From NCBI RefSeq assembly GCF_000949865.1, contig NZ_JWJH01000013.1:80352-144351 (forward strand): DNA of 64,000 nt, read 5' to 3'. Shown here piece by piece: positions 44,636-54,753 of the stretch. This DNA is from Rhizobium nepotum 39/7 (GTDB taxonomy: Bacteria; Pseudomonadota; Alphaproteobacteria; Rhizobiales; Rhizobiaceae). Both the position numbers and the translations under genes were made by a program. Position 1 is the stretch's first letter, and every line of letters starts with the position of its first letter. The notes below the pieces were generated by a model that was given only the letters and a program-made list of their open reading frames with translations, did no database searches and had not been told where the DNA came from.

Positions 44636-45160
44636 TCATTGCTTCGAAAACCGGCCGAAGGCACCGCCCGAAAAACACAAGGGGTCGCCATCTCGATGGG
44701 CGGCCCGCAGCACTTCACCGATAATGATCGTGTGATCGCCAGCGTCATGCGCCGCTGCCTGGCGGCATTCGAACCGTGCCAGCGTGCCGGGAATGACGGG
44801 AACGCCCTCGTCGTTGATTTCCCAGTCGAGATCGTCAAAGGCGCGACCGTTGCGGGTGAAGCGGGCGCTCAGCACATCCTGATCGGCGCTCAGCACATGG
44901 ATGGCGAAATGGGTTGCGTCGCTGAAGGCCGGGTATCGAGACGAACTCTTGGCGGGTGACCACAGCACGAGCGGCGGATCGAGCGACACGGACGCGAAGC
45001 TGTTGACCGTCATGCCGATCGGGCCATTTGGCGTGGCGGCCGTCACCACCGTTACGCCGGTGGTGAAAGCGCCAAGCGCGTTACGAAAGCTGCGGCTGTT
45101 TTCGCCGCCGGGAACGAATACATGTTCATTCGGCGTTTTGACTGCTTCGGCGACTGACAT
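44636..45160 (-). CDS. smoA: SmoA: flavin mononucleotide reductase of the sulfoquinovose mono-oxygenase pathway
   Basis: NAD(P)H:flavin oxidoreductase of 174 residues that supplies FMNH2 to SmoC. It has the split-barrel flavin-reductase fold: SRSFRNALGAFTTGVTVVTAATP, IGMTVNSFASVSLDPPLVLWSP and ARFECRQAAAHDAGDHTIIIGEVL. It is the last gene of the minus-strand unit smoC-smoB-smoA, and its start overlaps the smoB stop by one base (TGATG). The name rests on gene order identical to the Agrobacterium smo cluster and on the family match. Confidence 0.9.
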   Translation of the reverse strand: MSVAEAVKTPNEHVFVPGGENSRSFRNALGAFTTGVTVVTAATPNGPIGMTVNSFASVSLDPPLVLWSPAKSSSRYPAFSDATHFAIHVLSADQDVLSARFTRNGRAFDDLDWEINDEGVPVIPGTLARFECRQAAAHDAGDHTIIIGEVLRAAHRDGDPLCFSGGAFGRFSKQ

Positions 45161-46053
45161 CAGGGGACCTCACTTCCGATTGCAAGTGTGTAAAGTTCAA
45201 ACCATGTCTGGCGGTCTATCGTTACGCGCATCGCGTCCGCTGCGGTCTTGATGCGTTGCAGATTGTTGGTGCCGAGCACCGGCAGGATCTTTGCCGGGTG
45301 CCGCAATAGCCAGGCAATGGCAACGGCGGTGGCGTCGACGCCCTGCTCCCTGCCGATGCGTTCCAGTGCTGCCGTTGTAGCGCCATGGGCGCCGGAAAAC
45401 AGCGAACCGCCGCCAAGCGGTGACCATGCCATGGGCGACACATGCTTTTCCTGAAGGAAGGCAAGATCGCCGTTGGTGAAGCTATCCGTTGCAAGAAGGC
45501 TCATTTCGATCTGGTTCGTCGCCAGCCTGCTGGTCATGGCAGATTGCAGCAGAGAAAAATCCCATGGGCGGAAGTTCGAAACACCCACGGCCCGGACCTT
45601 GCCGGATGTCACCAGCGCATCCAGCGCCCTGCCCGTTTCCTCGGCATCTATCAGTGGATCGGGACGGTGGATCAACAGCAGGTCGACGTAATCTGTACCC
45701 ATGTCGCGAAGCGACGCTTCGACCGATTTATTGATGTGGTCAGCCGTCGTGTCGTAATGCTTGACGCGGGCGGAGGAATGACGCCCGGCAGGTGCAACGA
45801 TGCCGCACTTCGTCACGATTTCAATTTTGCCGCGGAGCGAAGGCGCAGTCTTCAGCCCCGAACCCAGAATGGCTTCAGCCGTGTATCCGCCGTAGATATC
45901 GGCCTGGTCCATCGTGGTGATGCCCTGCGCCAGGCATGCTTCGATCTTGGCCTGCACATGGGCGGGCGAAGTGTCGGCATCGTCGCCGATGCGCCACATG
46001 CCGTAAACGACGCGGCTGAGTTCCAGTGTTTCAGAAAGAGCGATACGTTCCAT
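45160..46053 (-). CDS. smoB: SmoB: aldo-keto reductase reducing 6-oxo-glucose to glucose
   Basis: Aldo-keto reductase of 297 residues. It shows the barrel start LSRVVYGMWRIGDD, catalytic Asp and Tyr in MDQADIYGGYTAEAILG, the lysine in KIEIVTKCGI, DYVDLLLIHRPDPL with the catalytic His, and NADPH-site motifs near the end (ILPVLGTNNLQRIKTAAD). In the smo pathway this enzyme reduces the aldehyde left after desulfurisation. Start and stop overlap its neighbours by one base on each side, indicating tight coupling with smoC and smoA. Confidence 0.9.
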   Translation of the reverse strand: MERIALSETLELSRVVYGMWRIGDDADTSPAHVQAKIEACLAQGITTMDQADIYGGYTAEAILGSGLKTAPSLRGKIEIVTKCGIVAPAGRHSSARVKHYDTTADHINKSVEASLRDMGTDYVDLLLIHRPDPLIDAEETGRALDALVTSGKVRAVGVSNFRPWDFSLLQSAMTSRLATNQIEMSLLATDSFTNGDLAFLQEKHVSPMAWSPLGGGSLFSGAHGATTAALERIGREQGVDATAVAIAWLLRHPAKILPVLGTNNLQRIKTAADAMRVTIDRQTWFELYTLAIGSEVP

Positions 46054-47210
46054 CAGTGGCGTTCCCCGTTGCCGAGCGGCGTGGCAGGTGTTTCAGAAGG
46101 CACCCGGCCATAGGCGTGCGGCAGGGAGCAGGTTTTCATCTGCGGCAGGACCTTGGTGCCGAAGTGTTCAGCCTCGTCGAGATGCGGATAACCGGAAAGG
46201 ATGAAGGCGCGAATACCCATCTTCTGGTATTCTTCCAGCGCCGAAAGGACCTTGTCGGTGGAGCCGACAAGCGCCGCGCCGCAGCCGGACCGCGCCCGGC
46301 CAATACCGGTCCACAGATTGGGTTCGACATAACCGAATTTGTCAGCGAGTTCACGGGCACGCGCCTGATGCGACACACCCAATGAGCCGCTGTCATGCGC
46401 GCGGTTGCGGATCAGTTGCCCATATTCGTCATCGAGCTTCGAGACAAGATGCTCGGCATATTCCCGCGCTTCCTGCTCGGTATCGCGCACGACCATATGG
46501 ACCCGCAGGCCGTAATCCAGCGTACGGCCATGGGCTGCGGCTCGCTCATGGGCGGCGCGCATGCGGTCGGCAAGCTGGTCTTTCGTCTCCGGCCACATCA
46601 GATAGACGTCGCATTGCGCGCCGCACAGCTCCAGCGCATCGGGAGAATAACCGCCGAAATAGAGCAGCGGACCACCATTCTGCTGGTAAGGCCGCGCCGG
46701 CTCGGTAGAGACACCCTTGAACTGGTAGATTTCACCATCGTGATCGATAGTGTCGCGCGTCCAGGCTTGGCGGAGAATCTGCACGACCTCGTGGCTGCGC
46801 CTGTAGCGAAATGCGCTGTCGGCCACCTCTCCGGGAAAATCGGAGCTGATGACGTTGAGCGTCAGGCGGCCCTTCAGCATGTGATCGAGCGTCGCCACCG
46901 TGCGCGCCAGCATGATCGGCTGCATTTCGCCGCAACGGATCGCCGCGAGGAAATTGATACGGTCGCTGATCGGAGCGCAACCCGCCACGAAGCTCAGCGT
47001 GTCCTGCCCGACCTGATAGGACGAGGGGCAGAGAATGTTGCGGAAACCGAGATCCTCGGCCTTTTTGACGATATCGGAGCAATGTTCGAAGCTGGAGCGC
47101 AGGCTGCCATCCGGCACGCCCAGATAGGCGTAGTCATCGGAACACAGGGCGGAAAACCAGGAGACCTCGGCAGCATCGAGATCAGCAGATGTAACGGGTA
47201 CGACGGTCAT
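46053..47210 (-). CDS. smoC: SmoC: FMNH2-dependent sulfoquinovose monooxygenase
   Basis: Luciferase-like flavin monooxygenase of 385 residues, SsuD family, that oxidises sulfoquinovose to 6-oxo-glucose and sulfite. Motifs: SDDYAYLGVPDGSLRSSFEH, GFRNILCPSSYQVGQDTLSF, INFLAAIRCGEMQPIMLARTVATLDHMLKGRLTLNVISSDFPGE (residues split across the barrel), LYFGGYSPDALELC and GSTDKVLSALEEYQKMGIRAFILSGYPHLDEA. GAGGAGGAA before the ATG at 47210 decides against a start five codons upstream. It is the first gene of smoCBA, divergent from smoD. Confidence 0.92.
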   Translation of the reverse strand: MTVVPVTSADLDAAEVSWFSALCSDDYAYLGVPDGSLRSSFEHCSDIVKKAEDLGFRNILCPSSYQVGQDTLSFVAGCAPISDRINFLAAIRCGEMQPIMLARTVATLDHMLKGRLTLNVISSDFPGEVADSAFRYRRSHEVVQILRQAWTRDTIDHDGEIYQFKGVSTEPARPYQQNGGPLLYFGGYSPDALELCGAQCDVYLMWPETKDQLADRMRAAHERAAAHGRTLDYGLRVHMVVRDTEQEAREYAEHLVSKLDDEYGQLIRNRAHDSGSLGVSHQARARELADKFGYVEPNLWTGIGRARSGCGAALVGSTDKVLSALEEYQKMGIRAFILSGYPHLDEAEHFGTKVLPQMKTCSLPHAYGRVPSETPATPLGNGERH

Positions 47211-47265
47211 GCAATTCCTCCTCAAGGCCGCTCTCGTTTTTCTTGCATAACATCAAGAAATATGT

Positions 47266-47287
47266 AAATCAATGATGTATCAATTTT
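47266..47287. promoter_or_regulatory. Candidate SmoD operator 1, in the smoC-smoD divergent spacer
   Basis: A 22-bp sequence beginning AAATCAATGATG and ending TATCAATTTT. It contains ATCAAT twice, 11 bp apart (one helical turn), and a TGAT-GT-ATCA palindrome. The same 22 bp, with one change, occurs inverted at 48159-48180. It lies about 27 bp before the smoD start. Binding by SmoD is inferred. Confidence 0.6.
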
Positions 47288-47313
47288 TTTTTGTTTCGCG
47301 GAGGGACGGCACC

Positions 47314-48018
47314 ATGAAACACACGGGCGGCAGCCTGCCTATGTATTTGCAGATCGCAGAAATGCTGGTGCGCGAAGTCGCTGCGGGCCGGCTGATAGAT
47401 GGTGAAAAGCTCGCGCCAGAACGGGATATGGCAGCCGATCTCGGCATAGCTGTCGGCACGCTCCGCAAGGCGCTTGCGGAATTGCAGGAGCGCGGACTGC
47501 TGGAGCGCGTACAGGGTTCCGGCAATTACATCCGGGCGGTCAGCGATCCGCAAAGCGTCTACGCCTTCTTCCGGCTCGAGATGATAGAGGGCGGCGGCCT
47601 GCCAACGGCGGAGGTACTGGATGTTGCCCGCCTCGCCAAGCCATCCACCCTGCCCACCTTTGGCACCTCGGCAGAAGGCCACCGCATCCGCCGCCTGAGG
47701 CGTATCGCCGGGAAACCGGCGGCAATCGAGGAAATCTGGCTCGACGGCTCCTATGTCGATACGATCACCGTCGAGAACCTGTCGGAATCGCTCTATCTCT
47801 ATTATCGCACCCGCCTCAATCTCTGGATATCGAAGGCCGAAGACCGCATCGACCTGGGGGAAGTGCCGGAGTGGGCGCCTGTACCATTCGGCCAGAAACC
47901 CGGCGCATCGGTGCCACGCGTCCTTCGCCTGAGCCAGGGGCAGGACGGAGCCGTGGCTGAAGTCTCATGGACATGGTTCGACCATACCGTCGCGAGGTAC
48001 GTTTCACGCATACGTTGA
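47314..48018 (+). CDS. smoD: SmoD: GntR family regulator of the sulfoquinovose cluster
   Basis: HutC/UTRA-type regulator of 234 residues. The winged HTH (about 8-75) reads LPMYLQIAEMLVREVAAG, LAPERDMAADLGIAVGTLRKALAELQERGLLERVQGSGNYI. The C-terminal UTRA ligand-binding domain includes GHRIRRLRRIAGKPAAIEEIWLDGSY and VLRLSQGQDGAVAEVSWTWFDH. The ATG at 47314 follows GGAGGG; an ATG 14 codons upstream overlaps the operator-like repeat and lacks a ribosome site. It lies between smoCBA (minus) and smoEFGHI (plus). Confidence 0.9.
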   Translation: MKHTGGSLPMYLQIAEMLVREVAAGRLIDGEKLAPERDMAADLGIAVGTLRKALAELQERGLLERVQGSGNYIRAVSDPQSVYAFFRLEMIEGGGLPTAEVLDVARLAKPSTLPTFGTSAEGHRIRRLRRIAGKPAAIEEIWLDGSYVDTITVENLSESLYLYYRTRLNLWISKAEDRIDLGEVPEWAPVPFGQKPGASVPRVLRLSQGQDGAVAEVSWTWFDHTVARYVSRIR

Positions 48019-48349
48019 GAGCGCATCGAATTCGCGTGATCCACATGGGCGCAGAAAATTGATGGCAGGCAAGGAAGCAGCAACCTGCGGCGCAGAGAAT
48101 TTTGTTAAAATATTTCTGTGAATCAAAGCTTTGCCGGTTTTTGATTTCTGTCAGAAATAAAATTGATACACCATTGATTTCCTTTTGACGAAAGGTAATA
48201 TCACGAGCCTAGGGAGACAGGCGTTTCGCCGTCCCACGATATCGCCGCACGATCGGGATGATTTTTTCGAAAAGCGATGCGTGGATTTGAAGGTTGATGC
48301 CGGTTTGCGTTCATCCGATTTCGGGCGCGCCGGACGTGAGGAGGAAAAA
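48019..48349. other. Intergenic region between smoD and smoE
   Basis: This 331-bp spacer holds operator 2 (48159-48180) in an AT-rich segment (about 48100-48195), where the smoE promoter most likely lies. An open frame runs into smoE from 48185 but has no ribosome site before the smoE ATG. No other gene is seen. Confidence 0.55.
48159..48180. promoter_or_regulatory. Candidate SmoD operator 2, upstream of smoE
   Basis: Reverse complement of the 22-bp site at 47266-47287 with a single substitution (AATGGTG in place of AATGATG). It is 170 bp before the smoE start. The pairing of both sites around smoD supports common control of smoCBA, smoD and smoEFGHI. Inferred. Confidence 0.6.
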
Positions 48350-49426
48350 ATGGCTTCAGTCAGCCTGCGCAAGCTGGACAAGAGTTACGGTGCCCTGCGC
48401 ATCGTCAAGGGTATCGACCTTGAAATCAACGATGGTGAATTCGTGGTTTTCGTTGGCCCGTCCGGCTGCGGCAAATCCACGACGCTGCGAATGGTCGCCG
48501 GGCTGGAAAGCATCAGTGGCGGCGAAGTGATGATCGGCGACCGGGTCGTCAACAAACTGCCGCCGCGCGAGCGTGACATCGCCATGGTATTTCAGGACTA
48601 TGCGCTTTACCCGCACAAGACAGTGCGTGAAAACATGGGCTTCAGCCTGAAGGTCCGCGGCGTCAGCGCCTCGCAGGCTAATGCCAGCATCGAAGAGGCG
48701 GCGAATATGCTGGGCATCGGCCATCTGCTGGACCGTCGTCCGGGCCAGCTTTCCGGAGGTCAGCGCCAGCGCGTGGCTATGGGTCGCGCCATCGTGCGCC
48801 GCCCCCAGGTGTTCCTGTTCGATGAACCCCTCTCCAACCTCGACGCGAAGCTGCGCGGACAGGTTCGCACGGAAATCAAGCGCCTGCACCAGCAGCTTGG
48901 CACCACCATCATCTACGTCACGCATGATCAGGTGGAGGCAATGACGCTGGCTGACCGCATCGTCATCCTGCGCGGCGGCGATATCGAGCAGGTCGGCACC
49001 CCCGATGAGGTCTACAATCGCCCGGAAAGCGTGTTCGTCGGCGGTTTCGTCGGTGCGCCCGCCATGAATTTCGCCCGCGCGAGAGTGAACGGCGACAGGC
49101 TCACATTTACGGACGGCAATTCTCTTCCGTTGGCGGCCGTCAGGCCGTCCCGCGAAACGGCGCTCGATGGACGGGAGGTCATCGTCGGCATTCGCCCTGA
49201 ACATTTCGGTCCAGCTGGGGGATTTGACACACAGCTCTCCGTCAAGGTGCAGGTGGTGGAGCCGCTGGGTTCGGACACGCTGGTGCATTTCACTCTGGGT
49301 GATGCAGCGTTGACGGCCAGAATGCCGCCAGAGATGAAACCGGCACCGAACGAGGAATTGAAGATCGGCCTCGACCCATCGAAGGTCCACCTGTTCGACG
49401 CGACGACGGAACGCTCCATTCAGTGA
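48350..49426 (+). CDS. smoE: SmoE: ATP-binding protein of the sulfoquinovosyl glycerol ABC importer
   Basis: MalK/UgpC-type ATPase of 358 residues. Walker A GPSGCGKS (36-43), Q-loop VFQDYALYPH, signature LSGGQRQRVAMGRAIV, Walker B VFLFDEPLSNLDAKLR and switch histidine ITHD-type (IYVTHDQVEA). The C-terminal regulatory OB domain contains VIVGIRPEHFGPAGG. GAGGAGG precedes the ATG at 48350. It is the first gene of smoEFGHI. Confidence 0.92.
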   Translation: MASVSLRKLDKSYGALRIVKGIDLEINDGEFVVFVGPSGCGKSTTLRMVAGLESISGGEVMIGDRVVNKLPPRERDIAMVFQDYALYPHKTVRENMGFSLKVRGVSASQANASIEEAANMLGIGHLLDRRPGQLSGGQRQRVAMGRAIVRRPQVFLFDEPLSNLDAKLRGQVRTEIKRLHQQLGTTIIYVTHDQVEAMTLADRIVILRGGDIEQVGTPDEVYNRPESVFVGGFVGAPAMNFARARVNGDRLTFTDGNSLPLAAVRPSRETALDGREVIVGIRPEHFGPAGGFDTQLSVKVQVVEPLGSDTLVHFTLGDAALTARMPPEMKPAPNEELKIGLDPSKVHLFDATTERSIQ

Positions 49427-49467
49427 CAGATCGGGCCACCGCAGGCCCGGCTTCAAGATTTCAATAA

Positions 49468-50715
<1,248 letters not shown>

Positions 50716-50721
50716 GTCTGT

Positions 50722-50758
50722 GGCCGGAGGCAGCATGCACGCCATACCGCCTCCGGCC
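50722..50758 (+). promoter_or_regulatory. 10-bp intercistronic hairpin between smoF and smoG
   Basis: GGCCGGAGGC (50722-50731) pairs perfectly with GCCTCCGGCC (50749-50758). No T-run follows. The position after a binding-protein gene matches three other hairpins in this window. Confidence 0.55.
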
Positions 50759-50839
50759 TGTTGGCCGAACCAATGAAAATCGCCTGAACGGCACGACAAG
50801 CGGGCCGGAGACAAACCGGTCCGATCGGGAGAAAATGAC

Positions 50840-51799
50840 GTGAATCCAGTTGCGGGAGTGGCAGACGTGACGATGCCGGAAAGATCGATGGTCAGGGTGG
50901 ACGAGAAGCCGCAGCCGCGCTGGACGCGGTGGCTCGATCTCGGCGACCGTTCGCTCGCCGTGGTGCTTCTGGCGCCTGCCGCCATTCTTCTTTCGCTCAT
51001 CATCGTCTATCCGGTGGCGCGGCTGGTCTATACGTCGTTTTTCAGTCTTTCGCTGACATCAGGCCTGCCGGCAGAATTCATCGGTTTTGAAAACTATACG
51101 GCGATGTTCGATGATCCGATCTTTTGGGAAACGACCTGGAATACGGTGCTGATAACGCTGATAACAGTGCCGGGGGCGCTGTTCATGGGCCTTGGTCTTG
51201 CCCTTCTCGCCAACCTGCCATTCTCCATGCAGTGGCCGATGCGGCTGTCGCTGCTCATCCCGTGGGCGCTGCCGCTGTCGTTTGCGGGCCTCATCTTCGC
51301 ATGGTTTTTCCATTACGAATACGGTGTGGTGAACGATGTGCTGAACCGGCTGGGCTTTGAAGGCATCATCTGGTTCAACTCACCGAACTGGGCCTTTGCG
51401 GCCATCTGCCTCACCATCATCTGGAAGACATCTTCCTTCATGGCGCTGATGATCCTCGCCGGGCTGCAGACAATCCCCCGCTCGCTTTATGAAGCCGCGG
51501 ATGTGGATGGCGCCGGGAAGGTGCGGCAGTTCTTCGAAATTACCCTGCCGCTGCTCAAGCCCGCGATCGTCGTCGCCCTCATCTTCCGTACCATCACGGC
51601 GTTGCAGACCTTTGATATTCCATACATGATGACCGGCGGCGGACCCGGCACGTCAACCACCACGCTCGCCATGTACATTCACCAGAACACCGTTTCTTTC
51701 CTCGATCTCGGTTACGGTTCGGCGCTGGCTGTCATGATGTTTGCGCTCTCCATGTGCGTCACCGCCGTTTATCTCCGCATCATCCGGACGAAGGACTGA
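50840..51799 (+). CDS. smoG: SmoG: ABC importer permease
   Basis: MalF/UgpA-type permease of 319 residues with six helices, starting with AVVLLAPAAILLSLIIVYPVARLVY. The EAA loop is SLYEAADVDGAGKVRQFFEITLPLLKP. The GGGPGTSTTTLAMYIHQNTV block is family-typical. It starts with GTG at 50840, with GGGAGAA eight bases upstream; the nearby ATG in another frame runs into a stop after two codons. It pairs with SmoH to form the channel. Confidence 0.92.
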   Translation: MNPVAGVADVTMPERSMVRVDEKPQPRWTRWLDLGDRSLAVVLLAPAAILLSLIIVYPVARLVYTSFFSLSLTSGLPAEFIGFENYTAMFDDPIFWETTWNTVLITLITVPGALFMGLGLALLANLPFSMQWPMRLSLLIPWALPLSFAGLIFAWFFHYEYGVVNDVLNRLGFEGIIWFNSPNWAFAAICLTIIWKTSSFMALMILAGLQTIPRSLYEAADVDGAGKVRQFFEITLPLLKPAIVVALIFRTITALQTFDIPYMMTGGGPGTSTTTLAMYIHQNTVSFLDLGYGSALAVMMFALSMCVTAVYLRIIRTKD

Positions 51800-51803
51800 T
51801 CCC

Positions 51804-52658
51804 ATGAGCACCGTTGCCAACTCCAGTCTGTCGTCCATCTTTTCCGGCAAGCCATTGCGTTTCATTGCGGCCTCCATCCTGCTCGTAAACGGCCTGTTTC
51901 CGGCAATCTGGATTCTGTTCACCTCGCTGAAAACCGAAGCGGAGCTGACGGTCAAGCCGATCACGTGGTTTCCACATGCGCCGACGCTTGCCAATTACAT
52001 GCAGGCCTTTTCCGACCAGCCGCTGCATCTCTTCCTGTTCAACAGCTTCATGGTGGCGCTGCTTTCCACGGCGCTCACCATTCTGATTTCGGTGCTGGCA
52101 GCCTATGCGCTGGCGCGGCTCGATCTCAAATACCGGGCGCTGATACTCTCGCTCATCATCGCCGTTTCCACCTTCCCGCTGGTTACGCTGCTGGTGCCGC
52201 TGTTCGAAATCATGCGTGCGCTGAACCTGCTCAATAGCTGGACCGCCCTTATCCTGCCTTACACCGTGCTCTCCCTGCCGGTCTGCACGCTGATGCTGGT
52301 GTCCTTTTTCGAGAGCATTCCGCGCGATCTGGAAAACGCCGCCATGATCGATGGCTGCACCCGCATCGGCGCGCTGTTCAAGGTGGTGGTGCCGCTCTGC
52401 GCGCCGGGCGTCTTCACCGCCGGTATTCTCGCTTTCGTGAATGCGTGGGACGAATTCCTGCTGGCGCTTTCTTTCAATTCCAATCCCGCACTTCGCACCC
52501 TGCCGGTCGGCATTCAGCTTTATCAGGGCGAGTTCGCTTTCCCCTGGCCGGTCATCTCGGCGGCGCTGGTTGTCGGCATCGTGCCGGTCGCAATCCTGAT
52601 CGTCATCTTTCAGGAGCGGGTTGTCTCCGGTCTCACCGCTGGCGGTCTCAAGGGTTAA
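51804..52658 (+). CDS. smoH: SmoH: ABC importer permease
   Basis: MalG/UgpE-type permease of 284 residues with six helices. LFNSFMVALLSTALTILISVLAAYALARL and the EAA loop DLENAAMIDGCTRIGALFKVVVPLCAPG are typical, as is the NAWDEFLLALSF block. The ATG at 51804 follows AAGGA and comes four bases after the smoG stop. It is encoded just before smoI. Confidence 0.92.
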   Translation: MSTVANSSLSSIFSGKPLRFIAASILLVNGLFPAIWILFTSLKTEAELTVKPITWFPHAPTLANYMQAFSDQPLHLFLFNSFMVALLSTALTILISVLAAYALARLDLKYRALILSLIIAVSTFPLVTLLVPLFEIMRALNLLNSWTALILPYTVLSLPVCTLMLVSFFESIPRDLENAAMIDGCTRIGALFKVVVPLCAPGVFTAGILAFVNAWDEFLLALSFNSNPALRTLPVGIQLYQGEFAFPWPVISAALVVGIVPVAILIVIFQERVVSGLTAGGLKG

Positions 52659-52671
52659 ACAGGGAAAAGTC

Positions 52672-54666
52672 ATGCACTTCGAAAAGACCAGCAACGGCTT
52701 CACGCTCGCGATCGGCGGCCGCGCCATCCTTTCTCATTCGCCCGAAAACCCAGCCTTCTTTGCCGGTTTCGGCAAGGAACGAATGGATATGTACCGTGGC
52801 AATTTCGATATCGAGGACTATGTCGTCGAACGAACTGCGCTGCGCCACGCCGAAGTCAGTGGCGACAGCGTCATACTGTCTTCCGCACCTAGCCAGGAAC
52901 CGCGCCTTCATCTGACGCTGGATGGAAATGCCATCCGGTTCACGGCACTGGACGAGACCATCAACCGCCTGTGGCTGCGGGTCGTCGCGGATAAGGACGA
53001 GCATGTCTGGGGCGGCGGCGAGCAGATGTCCTATTTCGACATACGCGGCCGCCGTTTTCCGCTTTGGACTTCGGAGCCCGGGGTCGGCCGCGACAAGACC
53101 GCCGAAATCACCTTCAAGGCCGACATCAGCGGCAAGGCGGGCGGAGATTATTACAACACCAATTACCCGCAGCCCACCTGGCTGTCGTCACGCAAATACG
53201 CGCTGCATGTGGAAACGAGCGCCTATTCGGTTTTCGATTTCCGTAATGGCGATTTCCACGAAGTCGAGATCTGGGCGATCCCCGAGCGGATCGAGCTTTT
53301 CGTCGGCGAACATTTCACCGATATTGTTTCCGCCCTTTCGCTACGGTTCGGACGCCAGCCGGAACTGCCGGACTGGGTCTATAGTGGCGCCATCATCGGA
53401 TTAAAGGACGGCGCCAACTCCTTCGCGCGGCTGGAGAAAATCCGTGCCGCCGGAACCAGGGTCTCAGGCCTTTGGTGCGAGGACTGGGTGGGGCTTCGCC
53501 AGACGTCCTTCGGCGCGCGGCTATTCTGGGACTGGCAGGCCAACGAGACCCGTTATCCGCATCTGCGCCAGAAGATTGCCGAGCTTGCCGATCAGGGCAT
53601 TCGATTTCTCGGCTACGTGAACCCCTATCTCTGTGTCGATGGCCCGCTCTTTCCCGTGGCCGAGAAGGCCGGCTATTTCGCCACCGGCGCGGATGGCAAG
53701 ACGGCGCTCGTCGATTTCGGCGAGTTCGATTGCGGCGTGGTGGATTTCACCAATCCGGCGGCGGCGGACTGGTTTGCCGAAGAGATCATCGGCAAGAACA
53801 TGCTGGATTTCGGCCTTTCCGGCTGGATGGCCGATTTCGGCGAATATCTGCCAATCGACATCACTTTGTCGAATGGCATCGACGCCAAACTGATGCACAA
53901 TGCCTGGCCGACACTCTGGGCCGAAGTCAACGCAAAAGCCGTGGAAAGCCGCGGTAAAACCGGCGAGGCGCTGTTCTTCATGCGGGCGGGCTTTACCGGC
54001 GTGCAGGCCCATTGCCCGCTACTATGGGGCGGCGACCAGTCGGTCGATTTTTCCCGCCATGACGGCCTCGTCTCCGTCATCTGCGGTGCGCTGTCTTCCG
54101 GCCTTTTGGGCAACGCCTATCACCACTCCGATATCGGCGGTTATACCAGCCTGTTCGGCAATGTCAGAACGCCGGAACTCATCATGCGCTGGGCGGAAAT
54201 GGCCGCCTTTACTCCAGTCATGCGCACGCATGAGGGCAACCGCCCCCGCGACAATCTCCAGATTGACCAGGACGAGACGGTGCTTGGCCATTTTGCCCGC
54301 ATGACGGCGACCTATGTCGCGCTCGCCCCCTATCTGAAATCGCTCTCCACCGAGGCGGCCGAAACCGGCCTGCCGGTGCAGCGCCCGCTTTTCCTGCATT
54401 ACGAAAACGACCGGCAAACCTATGCCATTCAGGACAGCTATCTCTACGGGGCCGACATGCTGGTCGCACCCGTGTGGAACGCAGGGGAAACGCAGCGCAT
54501 GCTTTACCTTCCGGGCAATGGCGAATGGGTGCATCTTTGGAGTGGCGCGCGGCATTTTGGCGGGCACGAGATCACTGTGGAGGCTCCGATCGGCCAACCG
54601 GCTGTGTTCTATCGCGCTGAAACGCCCTTTGCTGCGCTATTTGAACAGTTTCGCAATTTTGCTTGA
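52672..54666 (+). CDS. smoI: SmoI: sulfoquinovosidase (GH31)
   Basis: GH31 glycosidase of 664 residues that releases sulfoquinovose from sulfoquinovosyl glycerol. The catalytic nucleophile is Asp388 (GWMADFGEYLP) and the acid/base Asp455 (LLWGGDQSVDF). The sulfonate-recognition residues Arg283 and Trp286 (GARLFWDW) and Tyr491 (DIGGYTSLFG) sit at exactly the positions known for the Agrobacterium enzyme when the ATG at 52672 is used, which confirms that start. AGGGAAAAG precedes it. It closes the smoEFGHI operon. No signal peptide is present, so cleavage is cytoplasmic after import. Confidence 0.96.
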   Translation: MHFEKTSNGFTLAIGGRAILSHSPENPAFFAGFGKERMDMYRGNFDIEDYVVERTALRHAEVSGDSVILSSAPSQEPRLHLTLDGNAIRFTALDETINRLWLRVVADKDEHVWGGGEQMSYFDIRGRRFPLWTSEPGVGRDKTAEITFKADISGKAGGDYYNTNYPQPTWLSSRKYALHVETSAYSVFDFRNGDFHEVEIWAIPERIELFVGEHFTDIVSALSLRFGRQPELPDWVYSGAIIGLKDGANSFARLEKIRAAGTRVSGLWCEDWVGLRQTSFGARLFWDWQANETRYPHLRQKIAELADQGIRFLGYVNPYLCVDGPLFPVAEKAGYFATGADGKTALVDFGEFDCGVVDFTNPAAADWFAEEIIGKNMLDFGLSGWMADFGEYLPIDITLSNGIDAKLMHNAWPTLWAEVNAKAVESRGKTGEALFFMRAGFTGVQAHCPLLWGGDQSVDFSRHDGLVSVICGALSSGLLGNAYHHSDIGGYTSLFGNVRTPELIMRWAEMAAFTPVMRTHEGNRPRDNLQIDQDETVLGHFARMTATYVALAPYLKSLSTEAAETGLPVQRPLFLHYENDRQTYAIQDSYLYGADMLVAPVWNAGETQRMLYLPGNGEWVHLWSGARHFGGHEITVEAPIGQPAVFYRAETPFAALFEQFRNFA

Positions 54667-54695
54667 AGCATTACCTTCCGGCCATTTCCAAAATA

Positions 54696-54718
54696 AACGC
54701 CGCAAATATTGCGGCGTT
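54696..54718 (-). terminator. Terminator between smoI and the tadG-like gene
   Basis: AACGCCGCAA (54696-54705) pairs with TTGCGGCGTT (54709-54718) around a 3-nt loop. On the minus strand it is followed by TTTATTTT, so it serves the tadG-like gene best; on the plus strand it may also slow transcripts leaving smoI. Confidence 0.75.
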
Positions 54719-54753
54719 CAACGGATGATTTAACAGGCTCCGCCAAGCGGCCA

